Assembly (NCBI GenBank): GCA_023433945.1
Contig: JAEYTP010000091.1
Span: 69,178-133,177, forward strand
From: Bacillota bacterium
GTDB lineage: Bacteria > Bacillota > Clostridia > Acetivibrionales > DSM-1351
Length of the DNA: 64,000 nt
Direction of reading: 5' to 3'
The translations under genes and the position numbers were made by a program. The notes below the pieces were generated by a model, which was not told the DNA's origin, did not search any database, and saw only the letters and a program-made list of their open reading frames with translations. Position 1 is the stretch's first letter, and every line of letters begins with the position of its first letter. Shown in pieces: positions 1 through 8,533 of the stretch.

Positions 1-1
1 T

Positions 2-586
2 GCACAGCTGTTGCCCCCTACCACCAACAACTACTACATGTGGGCAGATGATGCAGAAAATGCGTCTTGCCACTGTGAGCAGTGTAGGAAATTTACTGGT
101 TCTGAACAAAATTTGATCATGATGAATGCAATACTCAAGGGCTTGAAAAAAGTAAATAGTAATGCAAAATTGCCTTTCCTGGCTTATGCCGATGTGCTTG
201 AGGTACCAAAGAGAATCGAGCCGGAGGAGGGTATATTTCTAGAATTTGCTCCCATTAAAAGGCGTTTTGATAAATGCATAAATGATATAGATACACAGGA
301 AAACTTTAAATATAAGACTGTATTTGAAGAAATGCTCAGCTTTTTTGATCCGAAACATGCACATGTACTGGAGTATTGGCTGGATGCATCTATGTTTTCA
401 AATTGGCAAAAACCAGCAGTGAAAATACCTTTCTACAATGAAGTATTTTTGAGGGATGTTGACTATTATTCAAGCAACGGCATCGATTTTATTACTTCCT
501 TTGGCGCATTTATTGATGAAGAGTATTATAACGCACATGGAATTCCGCCAGTAATGGAGTATGGTAAAGGGTTGGCAGGAATTTGA
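2..586 (+). CDS. DUF4838-like protein, C-terminal part (5' truncated)
   Basis: The reading frame is open from the window edge, so this is the last ~195 residues of a longer gene. Near its start it has W-A-D-D followed by a C-H-C-E-Q-C-R cluster. That tryptophan/acid/cysteine pattern resembles the DUF4838 family, often found in large secreted or carbohydrate-linked proteins of gut and plant-degrading bacteria. The catalytic role of this family is not settled. The visible TTG at 11 has no ribosome binding site and is not a real start. The frame ends 100 bp before a palindromic element. The family call rests on motif memory only and is moderate. Confidence 0.55.
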   Translation, partial: AQLLPPTTNNYYMWADDAENASCHCEQCRKFTGSEQNLIMMNAILKGLKKVNSNAKLPFLAYADVLEVPKRIEPEEGIFLEFAPIKRRFDKCINDIDTQENFKYKTVFEEMLSFFDPKHAHVLEYWLDASMFSNWQKPAVKIPFYNEVFLRDVDYYSSNGIDFITSFGAFIDEEYYNAHGIPPVMEYGKGLAGI

Positions 587-1082
587 GGGAGTAGGAATAT
601 TAGTTGTTAAAACAATGAGCAACCTTTAATAGGGTTGATTTGAAAATTAAAGTTATTTAAAGAGTTGTAAGGAGTGATAAAGGCAGTGCACCCCAAGCGT
701 TAGACAAAAAACTAATGATGGGGGTGCACTTTATTGTATGTTTCAACTTTGAAGATAACAAAGAGCTTGCTGCTATATTTGACCGTGACCTAAACCCTAT
801 TTAGTAGTAATACACCGTTTTCTATGCATAATACGGCAATGGTTATTACAAAACTTATTGCTACGCATCGTATACTATACTATTGTCCCCCTGAAAATTA
901 TGGTATATAATGGGATATAATGTTATACGTGGATTTAGTGAGAGATATGCCGTTAATATATTCAGATAGAAATCAAAATGCAAACAGAATCCCTAAATAG
1001 CATGAAAACTTATGTGATATTATCCATAGACTTTGCTTTTTACATCTAAAAGTTAAAGATTTTAATAATTGCGGAGAGATAT
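587..1082. other. Non-coding gap before the helicase fusion
   Basis: No convincing coding frame is visible. The stretch contains the palindrome at 685-730 and AT-rich sequence. The downstream gene starts at 1083 behind a GGAGAGAT ribosome binding site just upstream. This gap marks the left edge of the defence-gene island. Confidence 0.5.
685..730. repeat. 46-bp palindrome, possible IS3-type end remnant or terminator
   Basis: The ten bases AGTGCACCCC at 685 are repeated as the exact inverse GGGGTGCACT ending at 730, with a second small TTAG/CTAA pairing inside. The sequence AGTGCACCCC followed by GTTAGACA looks like the terminal repeat style of IS3-family elements. No transposase is present. 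It could equally act as a transcription terminator for the preceding gene, although the trailing T-run is weak. Confidence 0.4.
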
Positions 1083-4000
1083 ATGGGTTCAATTGCTTTT
1101 ATTGATACGGAGGTAGATGCAAACAGCGGAAGAGTATTAGACATAGGGTGTGTTAATGATAACGGAGCGTTATTTCATTCACACTCTATTCATGATTGCT
1201 ATAATTTTATAAGAGATTGCGAATATATTTGTGGACACAATATTATTAACCACGATCTAAAGTATCTTTGCCAGGCTGATAGTAGATTTGGGTTCTATGA
1301 CATTAATGTGATAGATACTTTGTTTTTTTCTCCTCTTTTATTCCCTGCAAGACCCTATCATGCCTTAGTTAAAGATGATAAGTTACATGCTGATGATATA
1401 AATAATCCACTTAATGATTCAGTAAAGGCAAGGAATTTATTCCATGATGAACTAGCTGCCTTTCAAAAACTTGATAATTCGCTTAAGCAAATTTTTTATT
1501 ATCTGCTCAAGGACAAAACCGAATTTAGAGCTTTTTTTAAATATATAGGATACGGTCAGGGAGCATTATATAATCTAAAACAACTATTGTCTATTAATAT
1601 TGAAAAGCAAATACATGAGAGATTTGGTTCTCTGATTTGTATTAATTGTGACCTGTCAAAGATTATAGTAAACTACCCGATAGAATTATGCTATTGTCTG
1701 GCACTGATAAATATAGATAATAGATATTCAATAATACCTCCGTGGGTAACAAAAAACTATCCAGAGATTAACAAAATTATGTTTTTGCTAAGAAGTAATC
1801 CCTGCTTAATAGGGTGTGATTATTGTAATAGTGCTTTAAATATTTATAAGGGGCTTAAGGATTTCTTTGGTTATGATTCATATAGAACTTACGCTGGTGA
1901 ACCACTGCAGGAGAAAGCTGTTCAAGCAGCTGTAGATAATAAATCTATACTTGCTATTTTCCCAACTGGTGGTGGAAAATCAATTACTTTTCAAGTCCCA
2001 GCGCTGTTAAGTGGAATTAGCACCAAGGGGCTCACTGTAGTTATATCGCCACTTCAGTCATTGATGAAGGATCAGGTTGATAATCTTGAGAAGTTTGGTA
2101 TTACAGAGGCCGTTGCTATAAACGGTCTACTCGATCCGATTGAACGTGCTAATGCATTTGAACGTGTAGAAAACGGCTCAGCATCTCTGCTTTATATTTC
2201 TCCAGAATCCTTAAGATCAAAGACCATCGAACACCTTTTATTGGGTAGAAATGTTGTTCGCTTTGTTATTGATGAGGCGCACTGTTTCTCTTCATGGGGG
2301 CATGACTTTAGGGTTGATTATTTATATATTGGTGATTTTATTAAAAATCTTCAGCAAAAGAAAAATATTAAGGAGCCTATTCCTGTATCGTGTTTTACTG
2401 CTACAGCTAAACAAAAGGTTATTCAGGATATAAGAGACTATTTTAGGGATAAATTATCAATAGAGTTTGAATTATTTTCATCTAGTGCAGCTAGAACAAA
2501 CCTTCGGTATAAGATTTATCAGGGGAAGGATGAGGAAACAAAATATAATAAGGTCAGAGAATTATTAGAAGAGAAGAAATGTCCCTCCATAATTTATGTA
2601 TCAAGGACAAGTAGAGCGGATAAGTTAGCTAACAAATTAAGAGAGGATGGGTACGAGGCTAGCTCTTATCATGGAAAAATGGACAAAAACAAAAAGACAG
2701 AGAACCAAAATGCGTTCATCTCAGGTGATGTACAGATTATGGTTGCAACGTCTGCATTTGGCATGGGTGTGGATAAGAAGGACGTTGGAATGGTTATTCA
2801 TTACGAGATTTCAGACTCTCTTGAGAATTATGTTCAGGAGGCTGGTAGAGCCGGTAGAGATGAAAAAATCACTGCTGACTGCTTTGTACTTTTTGACGAC
2901 GAAGACCTAAATAAGCATTTTATTCTATTGAATCAAACTAAGTTAAATTTTATAGAAATTCAACAGGTTTGGAGAGGGATTAAAGCTATAACTAAAGTTC
3001 GTTCCAGAGTTTCTCAGTCGGCACTAGAAATTGCTCGTCTTGCAGGATGGGATGAGAATATTGATAATATAGAAACAAAAGTTAAAACTGCTATTTTAGC
3101 CTTGGAAGAGTCAGGATATATTAAGCGTGGTCAAAATATGCCAAGGGTTTATGCTGATAGTATTATGGTCAAGACTGCTAAACAGGCAAGTGATAAAATA
3201 CGAACGTCAAACCTTCTAGATGATAAGGAAAAGGAAAACGCTGTAAGAATTATGGCAAAGCTAATATCTAGTAGAAGCAGAAAGAGCACAAGGGAGCAGG
3301 GGGCAGAGGATCGCGTAGATTATATCGCTGATATCTTGGGATTAGAGAAATCAGAGGTAATACATATTGTTAATGTTTTAAGAGAAGAGAATATTCTAGC
3401 TGATATGAAGGACTTAAGTGCATTTGTTATTCAAAGGGAAAATAAGTCTATTAGCGTATTGAAATGCTATAATCAATTAGAAATGTTTTTAGCTACTAGA
3501 ATTAAAGCAGAGAACGAAAGATATAATCTGAAGGAGCTAAACGAGGAAGCGGAGAGAAATGGTTTTGAATCAACACCAAATAAGCTAATCGACATTTTAA
3601 ACATATGGTCCATAAAGAACTGGATAAGGAAGCAAAATCAGTATTCTAAGGATTGTATGGCAATTAGCCTACAGTATAGTACAGAAGAATTACAGGAAAA
3701 AATAGAAGACCGATATGCAATAGCTCAATTTATTTTGAAATACCTTTATAGTAAGGTCAGCAAGGAGCAATCCAGCCAGGATGATGTGCTTATAGAGTTT
3801 TCAGTCTGTGAATTAAAGAATGAATATGAACGAGAGTTATCCTTAGTTAAGAAGGCTATAAAGCTGGAGGGAATTGAGGAAGCGTTGTTTTATTTAAGCA
3901 GGATTGGAGCAATAAAAATAGAAGGTGGATTCTTAGTTACTTATAATGGTATGGACATTCAAAGGATAGAGAAGGATAATAGGCGGCAATATAAGTTAGA

Positions 4001-5897
4001 AGACTACCAAAAGCTAAGCCAATACTATGAAAATAAGATCCAACAAATACATATAGTTGGGGAATATGCGAAAAAAATGTTATCAGATTACGAAGGAGCC
4101 ATTACATTTGTTAATGATTATTTTCAGCTTAATTATTCGTCTTTTTTAGGGAAGTACTTTAGAGGAAGCAGACAAAATGAGATTAAACAAAATATCACTC
4201 CTGCAAAGTTTAAACAGCTTTTTGGTGAGTTGTCACCTACACAGCTTAAGATAATTAATGATAAGGATTCACGTTATATCGTGGTCGCTGCAGGACCTGG
4301 CAGCGGCAAAACCAGAGTGTTGGTTCATAAGCTTGCTTCATTATTTTTTATGGAAGATGTGAAACATGAGCAGCTTCTTATGCTCACATTTTCACGTGCA
4401 GCTGTTACTGAATTCAAGAGCAGACTCATTAGACTAATCGGAAATGCAGCTAATTATATAGAGATTAAGACCTTTCATTCATATTGCTTTGACCTAATGG
4501 GTAGGGTAGGCAGTATTGAGAAAACGGACGATATAATAAAAACGGCAATTAATAGAATTAAAAGTAATGAAGTTGAGAGGGGAAGAATTACAAAAGCTGT
4601 ATTGGTAATTGATGAGGCTCAGGATATGGATGCAGAGGAATATGAGCTTATCGAAACATTAATGGACTATAATGAGGACATGAGAGTAATAGCTGTTGCG
4701 GACGATGACCAAAATATTTATGAGTTTAGAGGTTCAAGCTCCAAATATATGGAGCGACTAATTGTCGATAGAAACGCTACTATGCATGAACTTATAGATA
4801 ATTATAGAAGCAGGGCAAACCTTGTTGAGTATACTAATAACTTCGTAACAAAAATAACTAACAGACTCAAGCAGTCTACTATTAATGCTATCCGCAGTGA
4901 TAATGGAACTATTAAATTAACAAAGCATTCTAGTAATAGCATTGTAATTCCTTTAGTTAATGATGTTTTATCAACAGACCTAACAGGAACAACATGTATT
5001 CTCACAGAAACAAATGACCAAGCACTTCAGATATTTGGGGTGCTATTGGAAAGGGGCATCAATTCAAAGCTTATGCAATCCAATGATGCTTTTAATTTAT
5101 ATAATCTACTGGAGCTTAGATGCTTTCTACACTATTTAAAGGGAGACGGTGCGGTCTTTACCATTAGTGATGAAAACTGGACTGCATCAAAGAATAGGTT
5201 CATAAAGGAGTTTAAAGTTACGCCTAATTTTGAGGTGTGTGTAAATCTTATTGCTACATTTGAGAAGACAAATACCTACAATAAATATTTGTCAGACTTA
5301 GAAGCGCTTATTAGAGAGTCTAAACTTGAAGATTTTTATGGGCAGGACTCGGAGACTATTGTTGTATCAACCATTCATAAAGCAAAGGGTAAGGAATTCG
5401 ATAATGTATTTTTAATGCTGGATCAAGTCAAGTGCAATACCGATGAGGATAAAAGAAAGCTATATGTCGCGATGTCTAGAGCTAAAAACCTTATGAGTAT
5501 TCACTATAATGGAACATATCTTGATAATATTGCTGCTTATAATCTGATAAAAAAATTTGATAAATTCACTTACCCTGAAACAGAGAAGATGATAATCCAA
5601 CTAAGCTTTAGGGATGTATGGTTAGATTGCTTTGAATCTCAGCAAGCACGAATAAGAGATATATCTCCTGGATGTTGGATGGAGGTTGTTTGCGAGGGAG
5701 TTTCATTTAAAGGTACAATAGTACTCAAATTTTCAAAGCAATTCAATGAACGATTGAGTAAACTAAACCAAAGAGGTATTTTACCCAAATATGCTTGTGC
5801 AAAATATATAGTGCTGTGGAAAAAAGAAGGTACTGAAAAGGAAATAAGGGTAATCCTTCCTGAGATCCACTTTTTTAAGGAAACGACCAAAATATAA
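1083..5897 (+). CDS. Exonuclease-RecQ-UvrD triple-fusion helicase
   Basis: This 1604-residue protein joins three modules. Residues 1-60 look like a DEDD 3'-5' exonuclease (FIDTE near residue 6 and GHNIINHD near 52). A RecQ-type SF2 helicase follows, with Walker A TGGGKS at 295-300, DEAH at 397-400 and the motif VI segment QEAGRAGRDE. The C-terminal third is a UvrD-type SF1 helicase with Walker A GPGSGKT at 1071-1077, DEAQD at 1177-1181 and YVAMSRAKN near the end. Such multi-helicase proteins process DNA ends, and they often sit in defence islands, as here. The gene starts at an ATG behind GGAGAGAT. It stands alone upstream of a nuclease-like gene. The domain calls are firm; a role in phage defence is inferred from context. 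Confidence 0.85.
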   Translation: MGSIAFIDTEVDANSGRVLDIGCVNDNGALFHSHSIHDCYNFIRDCEYICGHNIINHDLKYLCQADSRFGFYDINVIDTLFFSPLLFPARPYHALVKDDKLHADDINNPLNDSVKARNLFHDELAAFQKLDNSLKQIFYYLLKDKTEFRAFFKYIGYGQGALYNLKQLLSINIEKQIHERFGSLICINCDLSKIIVNYPIELCYCLALINIDNRYSIIPPWVTKNYPEINKIMFLLRSNPCLIGCDYCNSALNIYKGLKDFFGYDSYRTYAGEPLQEKAVQAAVDNKSILAIFPTGGGKSITFQVPALLSGISTKGLTVVISPLQSLMKDQVDNLEKFGITEAVAINGLLDPIERANAFERVENGSASLLYISPESLRSKTIEHLLLGRNVVRFVIDEAHCFSSWGHDFRVDYLYIGDFIKNLQQKKNIKEPIPVSCFTATAKQKVIQDIRDYFRDKLSIEFELFSSSAARTNLRYKIYQGKDEETKYNKVRELLEEKKCPSIIYVSRTSRADKLANKLREDGYEASSYHGKMDKNKKTENQNAFISGDVQIMVATSAFGMGVDKKDVGMVIHYEISDSLENYVQEAGRAGRDEKITADCFVLFDDEDLNKHFILLNQTKLNFIEIQQVWRGIKAITKVRSRVSQSALEIARLAGWDENIDNIETKVKTAILALEESGYIKRGQNMPRVYADSIMVKTAKQASDKIRTSNLLDDKEKENAVRIMAKLISSRSRKSTREQGAEDRVDYIADILGLEKSEVIHIVNVLREENILADMKDLSAFVIQRENKSISVLKCYNQLEMFLATRIKAENERYNLKELNEEAERNGFESTPNKLIDILNIWSIKNWIRKQNQYSKDCMAISLQYSTEELQEKIEDRYAIAQFILKYLYSKVSKEQSSQDDVLIEFSVCELKNEYERELSLVKKAIKLEGIEEALFYLSRIGAIKIEGGFLVTYNGMDIQRIEKDNRRQYKLEDYQKLSQYYENKIQQIHIVGEYAKKMLSDYEGAITFVNDYFQLNYSSFLGKYFRGSRQNEIKQNITPAKFKQLFGELSPTQLKIINDKDSRYIVVAAGPGSGKTRVLVHKLASLFFMEDVKHEQLLMLTFSRAAVTEFKSRLIRLIGNAANYIEIKTFHSYCFDLMGRVGSIEKTDDIIKTAINRIKSNEVERGRITKAVLVIDEAQDMDAEEYELIETLMDYNEDMRVIAVADDDQNIYEFRGSSSKYMERLIVDRNATMHELIDNYRSRANLVEYTNNFVTKITNRLKQSTINAIRSDNGTIKLTKHSSNSIVIPLVNDVLSTDLTGTTCILTETNDQALQIFGVLLERGINSKLMQSNDAFNLYNLLELRCFLHYLKGDGAVFTISDENWTASKNRFIKEFKVTPNFEVCVNLIATFEKTNTYNKYLSDLEALIRESKLEDFYGQDSETIVVSTIHKAKGKEFDNVFLMLDQVKCNTDEDKRKLYVAMSRAKNLMSIHYNGTYLDNIAAYNLIKKFDKFTYPETEKMIIQLSFRDVWLDCFESQQARIRDISPGCWMEVVCEGVSFKGTIVLKFSKQFNERLSKLNQRGILPKYACAKYIVLWKKEGTEKEIRVILPEIHFFKETTKI

Positions 5898-6350
5898 CGT
5901 TTGGATATGACTATAATAATAGGTTGGTTTCAGTAAAAAATACTTTGAATGAAACCACAGCCTGCACATAGGATATTAATGGTCCTTTCCAAGTTTATAT
6001 AATAAAAGCTAGGAAGCCGAAATAATCACTCTAATGCGAATTCTATATGATGGTTCGGGCAGATAGTTCCTGGAGGATGTTGAACTATTAGTAGCTTACC
6101 CCGAAGCCCGGCGATACTTTCTGGTTTCTTTTTTGCTGGATATTGATGATTGTATCCAGGGGTGTATTTTCGATACAGCGAAAATAACGAGTAAATCATA
6201 ATAAGTCTGAACAATTGAGGGATTCGTTTTTCTTTAAACTATATTCTGCTAGAATAGGATGCGAAATTACTCAGGAGCCTTTGAATTATGAAGGATATTA
6301 TAAAATTATGAAGAATATTTACTTGGTAATAGTTTGAAGGGAGAAATACA
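5898..6350. other. Intergenic region with hairpin
   Basis: About 450 bp lie between the helicase fusion and the next gene. A hairpin at about 5925-5963 (GGTTTCA paired with TGAAACC) may terminate the helicase transcript but lacks a good T-run. A minus-strand fragment at 6026-6214 is listed separately. The next gene has AAGGGAGAAATACA immediately before its ATG. Confidence 0.4.
6026..6214 (-). pseudogene. Possible fragment related to the 34.4 kb hypothetical protein
   Basis: The minus-strand frame ends in IVQHPPGTICPNHHIEF, which resembles IVSHPPEIRPGTSLKIV in the protein at 34379-34759. The preceding residues do not match well, no clear ribosome binding site is visible, and the frame is short. 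It may be a decayed piece of that family or a chance resemblance. Confidence 0.2.
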
Positions 6351-7460
6351 ATGCCTATAAATGCATCTTTAAAAAATGTACAAGTAAATTTTCTTAATGA
6401 ACCTACAAGTAATCCTCCACGTATGATTGATATTTCACATTTTAATCAAAATATATATAATGAAATACGCCAAAGAGGACACTTTCTAACTGACCTTAAT
6501 CTAATACACTGTGCTTCGATTCATTATCAGTCAAGATTTCAAACTAATATTTCCAGAAGATTTAGGTATACACTTGATACAATAGAGCCATCTTTACTCG
6601 ATGGGAGAACACATTTTCATTTTAATAATTTTGAAGAAGCTGAACTTCAAAAAATCTCATCTGAGGTTATTGGAGTAGGATTTGCGGTTTCACTCTTTCA
6701 GAAGCTTATAGATGTTAACTTTAACTGCTTTATTAGAATTCCTCCATCTGGAAGCAGTAAAAGGTGCGATTTTGAAATATACAAGCATGGTAATACCTTT
6801 ATTATGGAATCGAAAGGAAGGAAAAATGGGCTTAATTCAGCAAAGCGGGAAATATACAGTCAAAAAGCAAGCAGAACAGGCTGTTTAGTAAAGTATGGTT
6901 GTATAGCAACGATTAAAAGGAATAGAACTCCCGTATATCTTACCGTGGTTGATCCTCCAGAAATAAGCGTTCCTAAAAGAAAAGAAGATAGGATTCTTGA
7001 CTTACTAATTTATTATACCAAAGTTTTACAGCTATGTGGCTTTTACAATCTCGCTAATCATCTCAATAAAAGAGTTGCAGATATTAGCGACAACAGACAT
7101 ATGATAGAAGAGTATAATAATTCTAGCATCGAATATAAAAATGTAATAAAAGCAGGAAGAGAAGCAGAAATATTTCTAAGCGGAAATGCTCCATTCAAAA
7201 CTTTTATTACTAATAATTTAGAAGTAGGCTTTAAGAAGACTATAAAATTCAAAGGGAATGAATATCTGCTATTGTTTGGAATTGATTCAGAGCTGCTTGA
7301 TATCATAGAGATGCAAAACTACGATTCTCTTCTTAGCTACAATTATACGAGGGATATTCAACAATACGACAGCTTATATGGTACTAATGCTTCTATTCAT
7401 AATGACGGTACATTCTTAGTTATTGTACCAAAAGGGTCAATCCTTAGGTTGTTTGAATAA
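6351..7460 (+). CDS. PD-(D/E)xK-like nuclease domain protein
   Basis: This 369-residue protein was not recognised as a whole. Residues 140-155 contain C-D-F-E-I followed 12 residues later by E-S-K-G-R. That D...ExK spacing across two strands is the hallmark of the PD-(D/E)xK restriction-nuclease fold (D140, E153, K155). The segment before it, residues ~100-135, could hold the helical part of the core. No membrane segment or signal peptide is seen. The start is an ATG behind AAGGGAGAAATACA. It lies directly after the exonuclease-helicase fusion and before a decayed HNH gene, so a DNA-cleavage role in defence is plausible. The nuclease assignment rests on the motif alone. Confidence 0.55.
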   Translation: MPINASLKNVQVNFLNEPTSNPPRMIDISHFNQNIYNEIRQRGHFLTDLNLIHCASIHYQSRFQTNISRRFRYTLDTIEPSLLDGRTHFHFNNFEEAELQKISSEVIGVGFAVSLFQKLIDVNFNCFIRIPPSGSSKRCDFEIYKHGNTFIMESKGRKNGLNSAKREIYSQKASRTGCLVKYGCIATIKRNRTPVYLTVVDPPEISVPKRKEDRILDLLIYYTKVLQLCGFYNLANHLNKRVADISDNRHMIEEYNNSSIEYKNVIKAGREAEIFLSGNAPFKTFITNNLEVGFKKTIKFKGNEYLLLFGIDSELLDIIEMQNYDSLLSYNYTRDIQQYDSLYGTNASIHNDGTFLVIVPKGSILRLFE

Positions 7461-7605
7461 TATAATAGAAAATAGCGATAGAGAACGCTGGGGAGTGCTT
7501 AATCTTTATAAGGACATAGAAATCGGAGAAATTTATATTTACGGAATTTGCCAGGATATGGTTGGATTTGCAGTAGTCACAGAAAAAAACGATGAAGCCT
7601 ATTGA
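7453..7605 (+). CDS. Small acidic protein, doubtful
   Basis: A 50-codon frame begins at a TTG at 7453, overlapping the end of the preceding gene, and runs to 7605. It reads as a small acidic protein with the stretch IGEIYIYGICQDMVGFAVV. No strong ribosome binding site is visible. Translational coupling to the nuclease-like gene would be needed for expression. It could be a real partner of that gene or a chance frame. Confidence 0.2.
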   Translation: MNNIIENSDRERWGVLNLYKDIEIGEIYIYGICQDMVGFAVVTEKNDEAY

Positions 7606-7668
7606 GGCTAAGATTCCTTTTTCTATTGTTGAACATATCTTATTAATATAACAGTTAGACTATCATCA

Positions 7669-8135
7669 GTGATACAAATTGACAAGGAATTCACTTCTGT
7701 TATAAACCCAAGACTCAACGCCATTGGAGACTCACCCAAAGAAAATGAATTGAATACCAGAATCTCTATCAAAGGTGTTACTGGTGGATTTATACCAGAG
7801 CAAAAGGAATATGAAGAAGGAAAAGCTTTATTGAAAGAGCATACTGTCAGAGAAAGAAATCCCTAAGTTATTATGAATGCCAAAATTGCATTTTTCAAGA
7901 AACATGGAAGGCTTTATTGGAATTTTGACTTTTATGAGTTTTAGGGGAAATCGAAAAAAACTTTATTGAAGGCCATCACTCAAAAATGGTATCACAGATG
8001 AATGAAGGCGATATAACAAGAATAGAGGATATAGTTATGCTTTGCTGTAATTGTCACAAAATAATGAATAATAATAAGAACCTTTTTTTCGTTGACCAAT
8101 TGAAGGGAATAATTAAAGGTAGAACCAGTAAATAA
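7669..8135 (+). pseudogene. Decayed HNH endonuclease gene
   Basis: Read across two frames, this stretch spells a recognisable HNH nuclease of the restriction type. The first piece gives EYEEGKALLKEHTVRERNP. A frameshift near 7865 leads to AFFKKHGRLYWNFDFYEF and then an in-frame stop. The next piece is FIEGHHSKMVSQMNEGDI followed by MLCCNCHKIMNNNKN. The HH and the second CxxC are kept. The first zinc pair, expected in the Y-C-x-x-C segment, is replaced by YWNFDF. Frameshift, stop and lost cysteines mark it as non-functional. It fits the defence-island context as a relic of an older restriction gene. Confidence 0.7.
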
Positions 8136-8533
8136 AATTTCTTAAATAGGCTTGTAAAACTAATGTGTAGATGCAGTAACAATCAAAAATGACTTTTACA
8201 ACACCAAATCCCGAAGAAATACTAGTAGATAGAATGCACTTGAGTTTACAAATAAAAATTCCTCTGCTTTAACATCAATCATATAGCTGAGGAATTTTGT
8301 AACTTGCAAAAAATATAGCCGATTAATTAAAGCCTCAAAAGACTTAATTGTCAAAATTTGTTGATTCATTTTGCATACTCTATTATAATTTGTATGTATG
8401 GAATTGTTTTTAACAAAAATATTAGCAAGAATACAAATACCTCTGTGCAGATTTATAATAGATATGACCGAAATAGTTTGGTGTATTAGATTCATAAAAA
8501 TTAGTAGCACATGCTAAGGGAGGCATAGACAAA
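8136..8533. other. AT-rich gap upstream of the PLD-helicase operon
   Basis: A 104-codon minus-strand frame at 8196-8510 exists here, but it has no ribosome binding site and a composition typical of non-coding AT-rich DNA. The region most likely carries the promoter of the operon starting at 8534. A GGGAGG ribosome binding site sits at about 8519-8524. Confidence 0.4.

Noticed and set aside
8196..8510. 104-codon minus-strand frame
   Set aside because: No ribosome binding site, no family resemblance, and it covers the likely promoter region of the 8534 operon.
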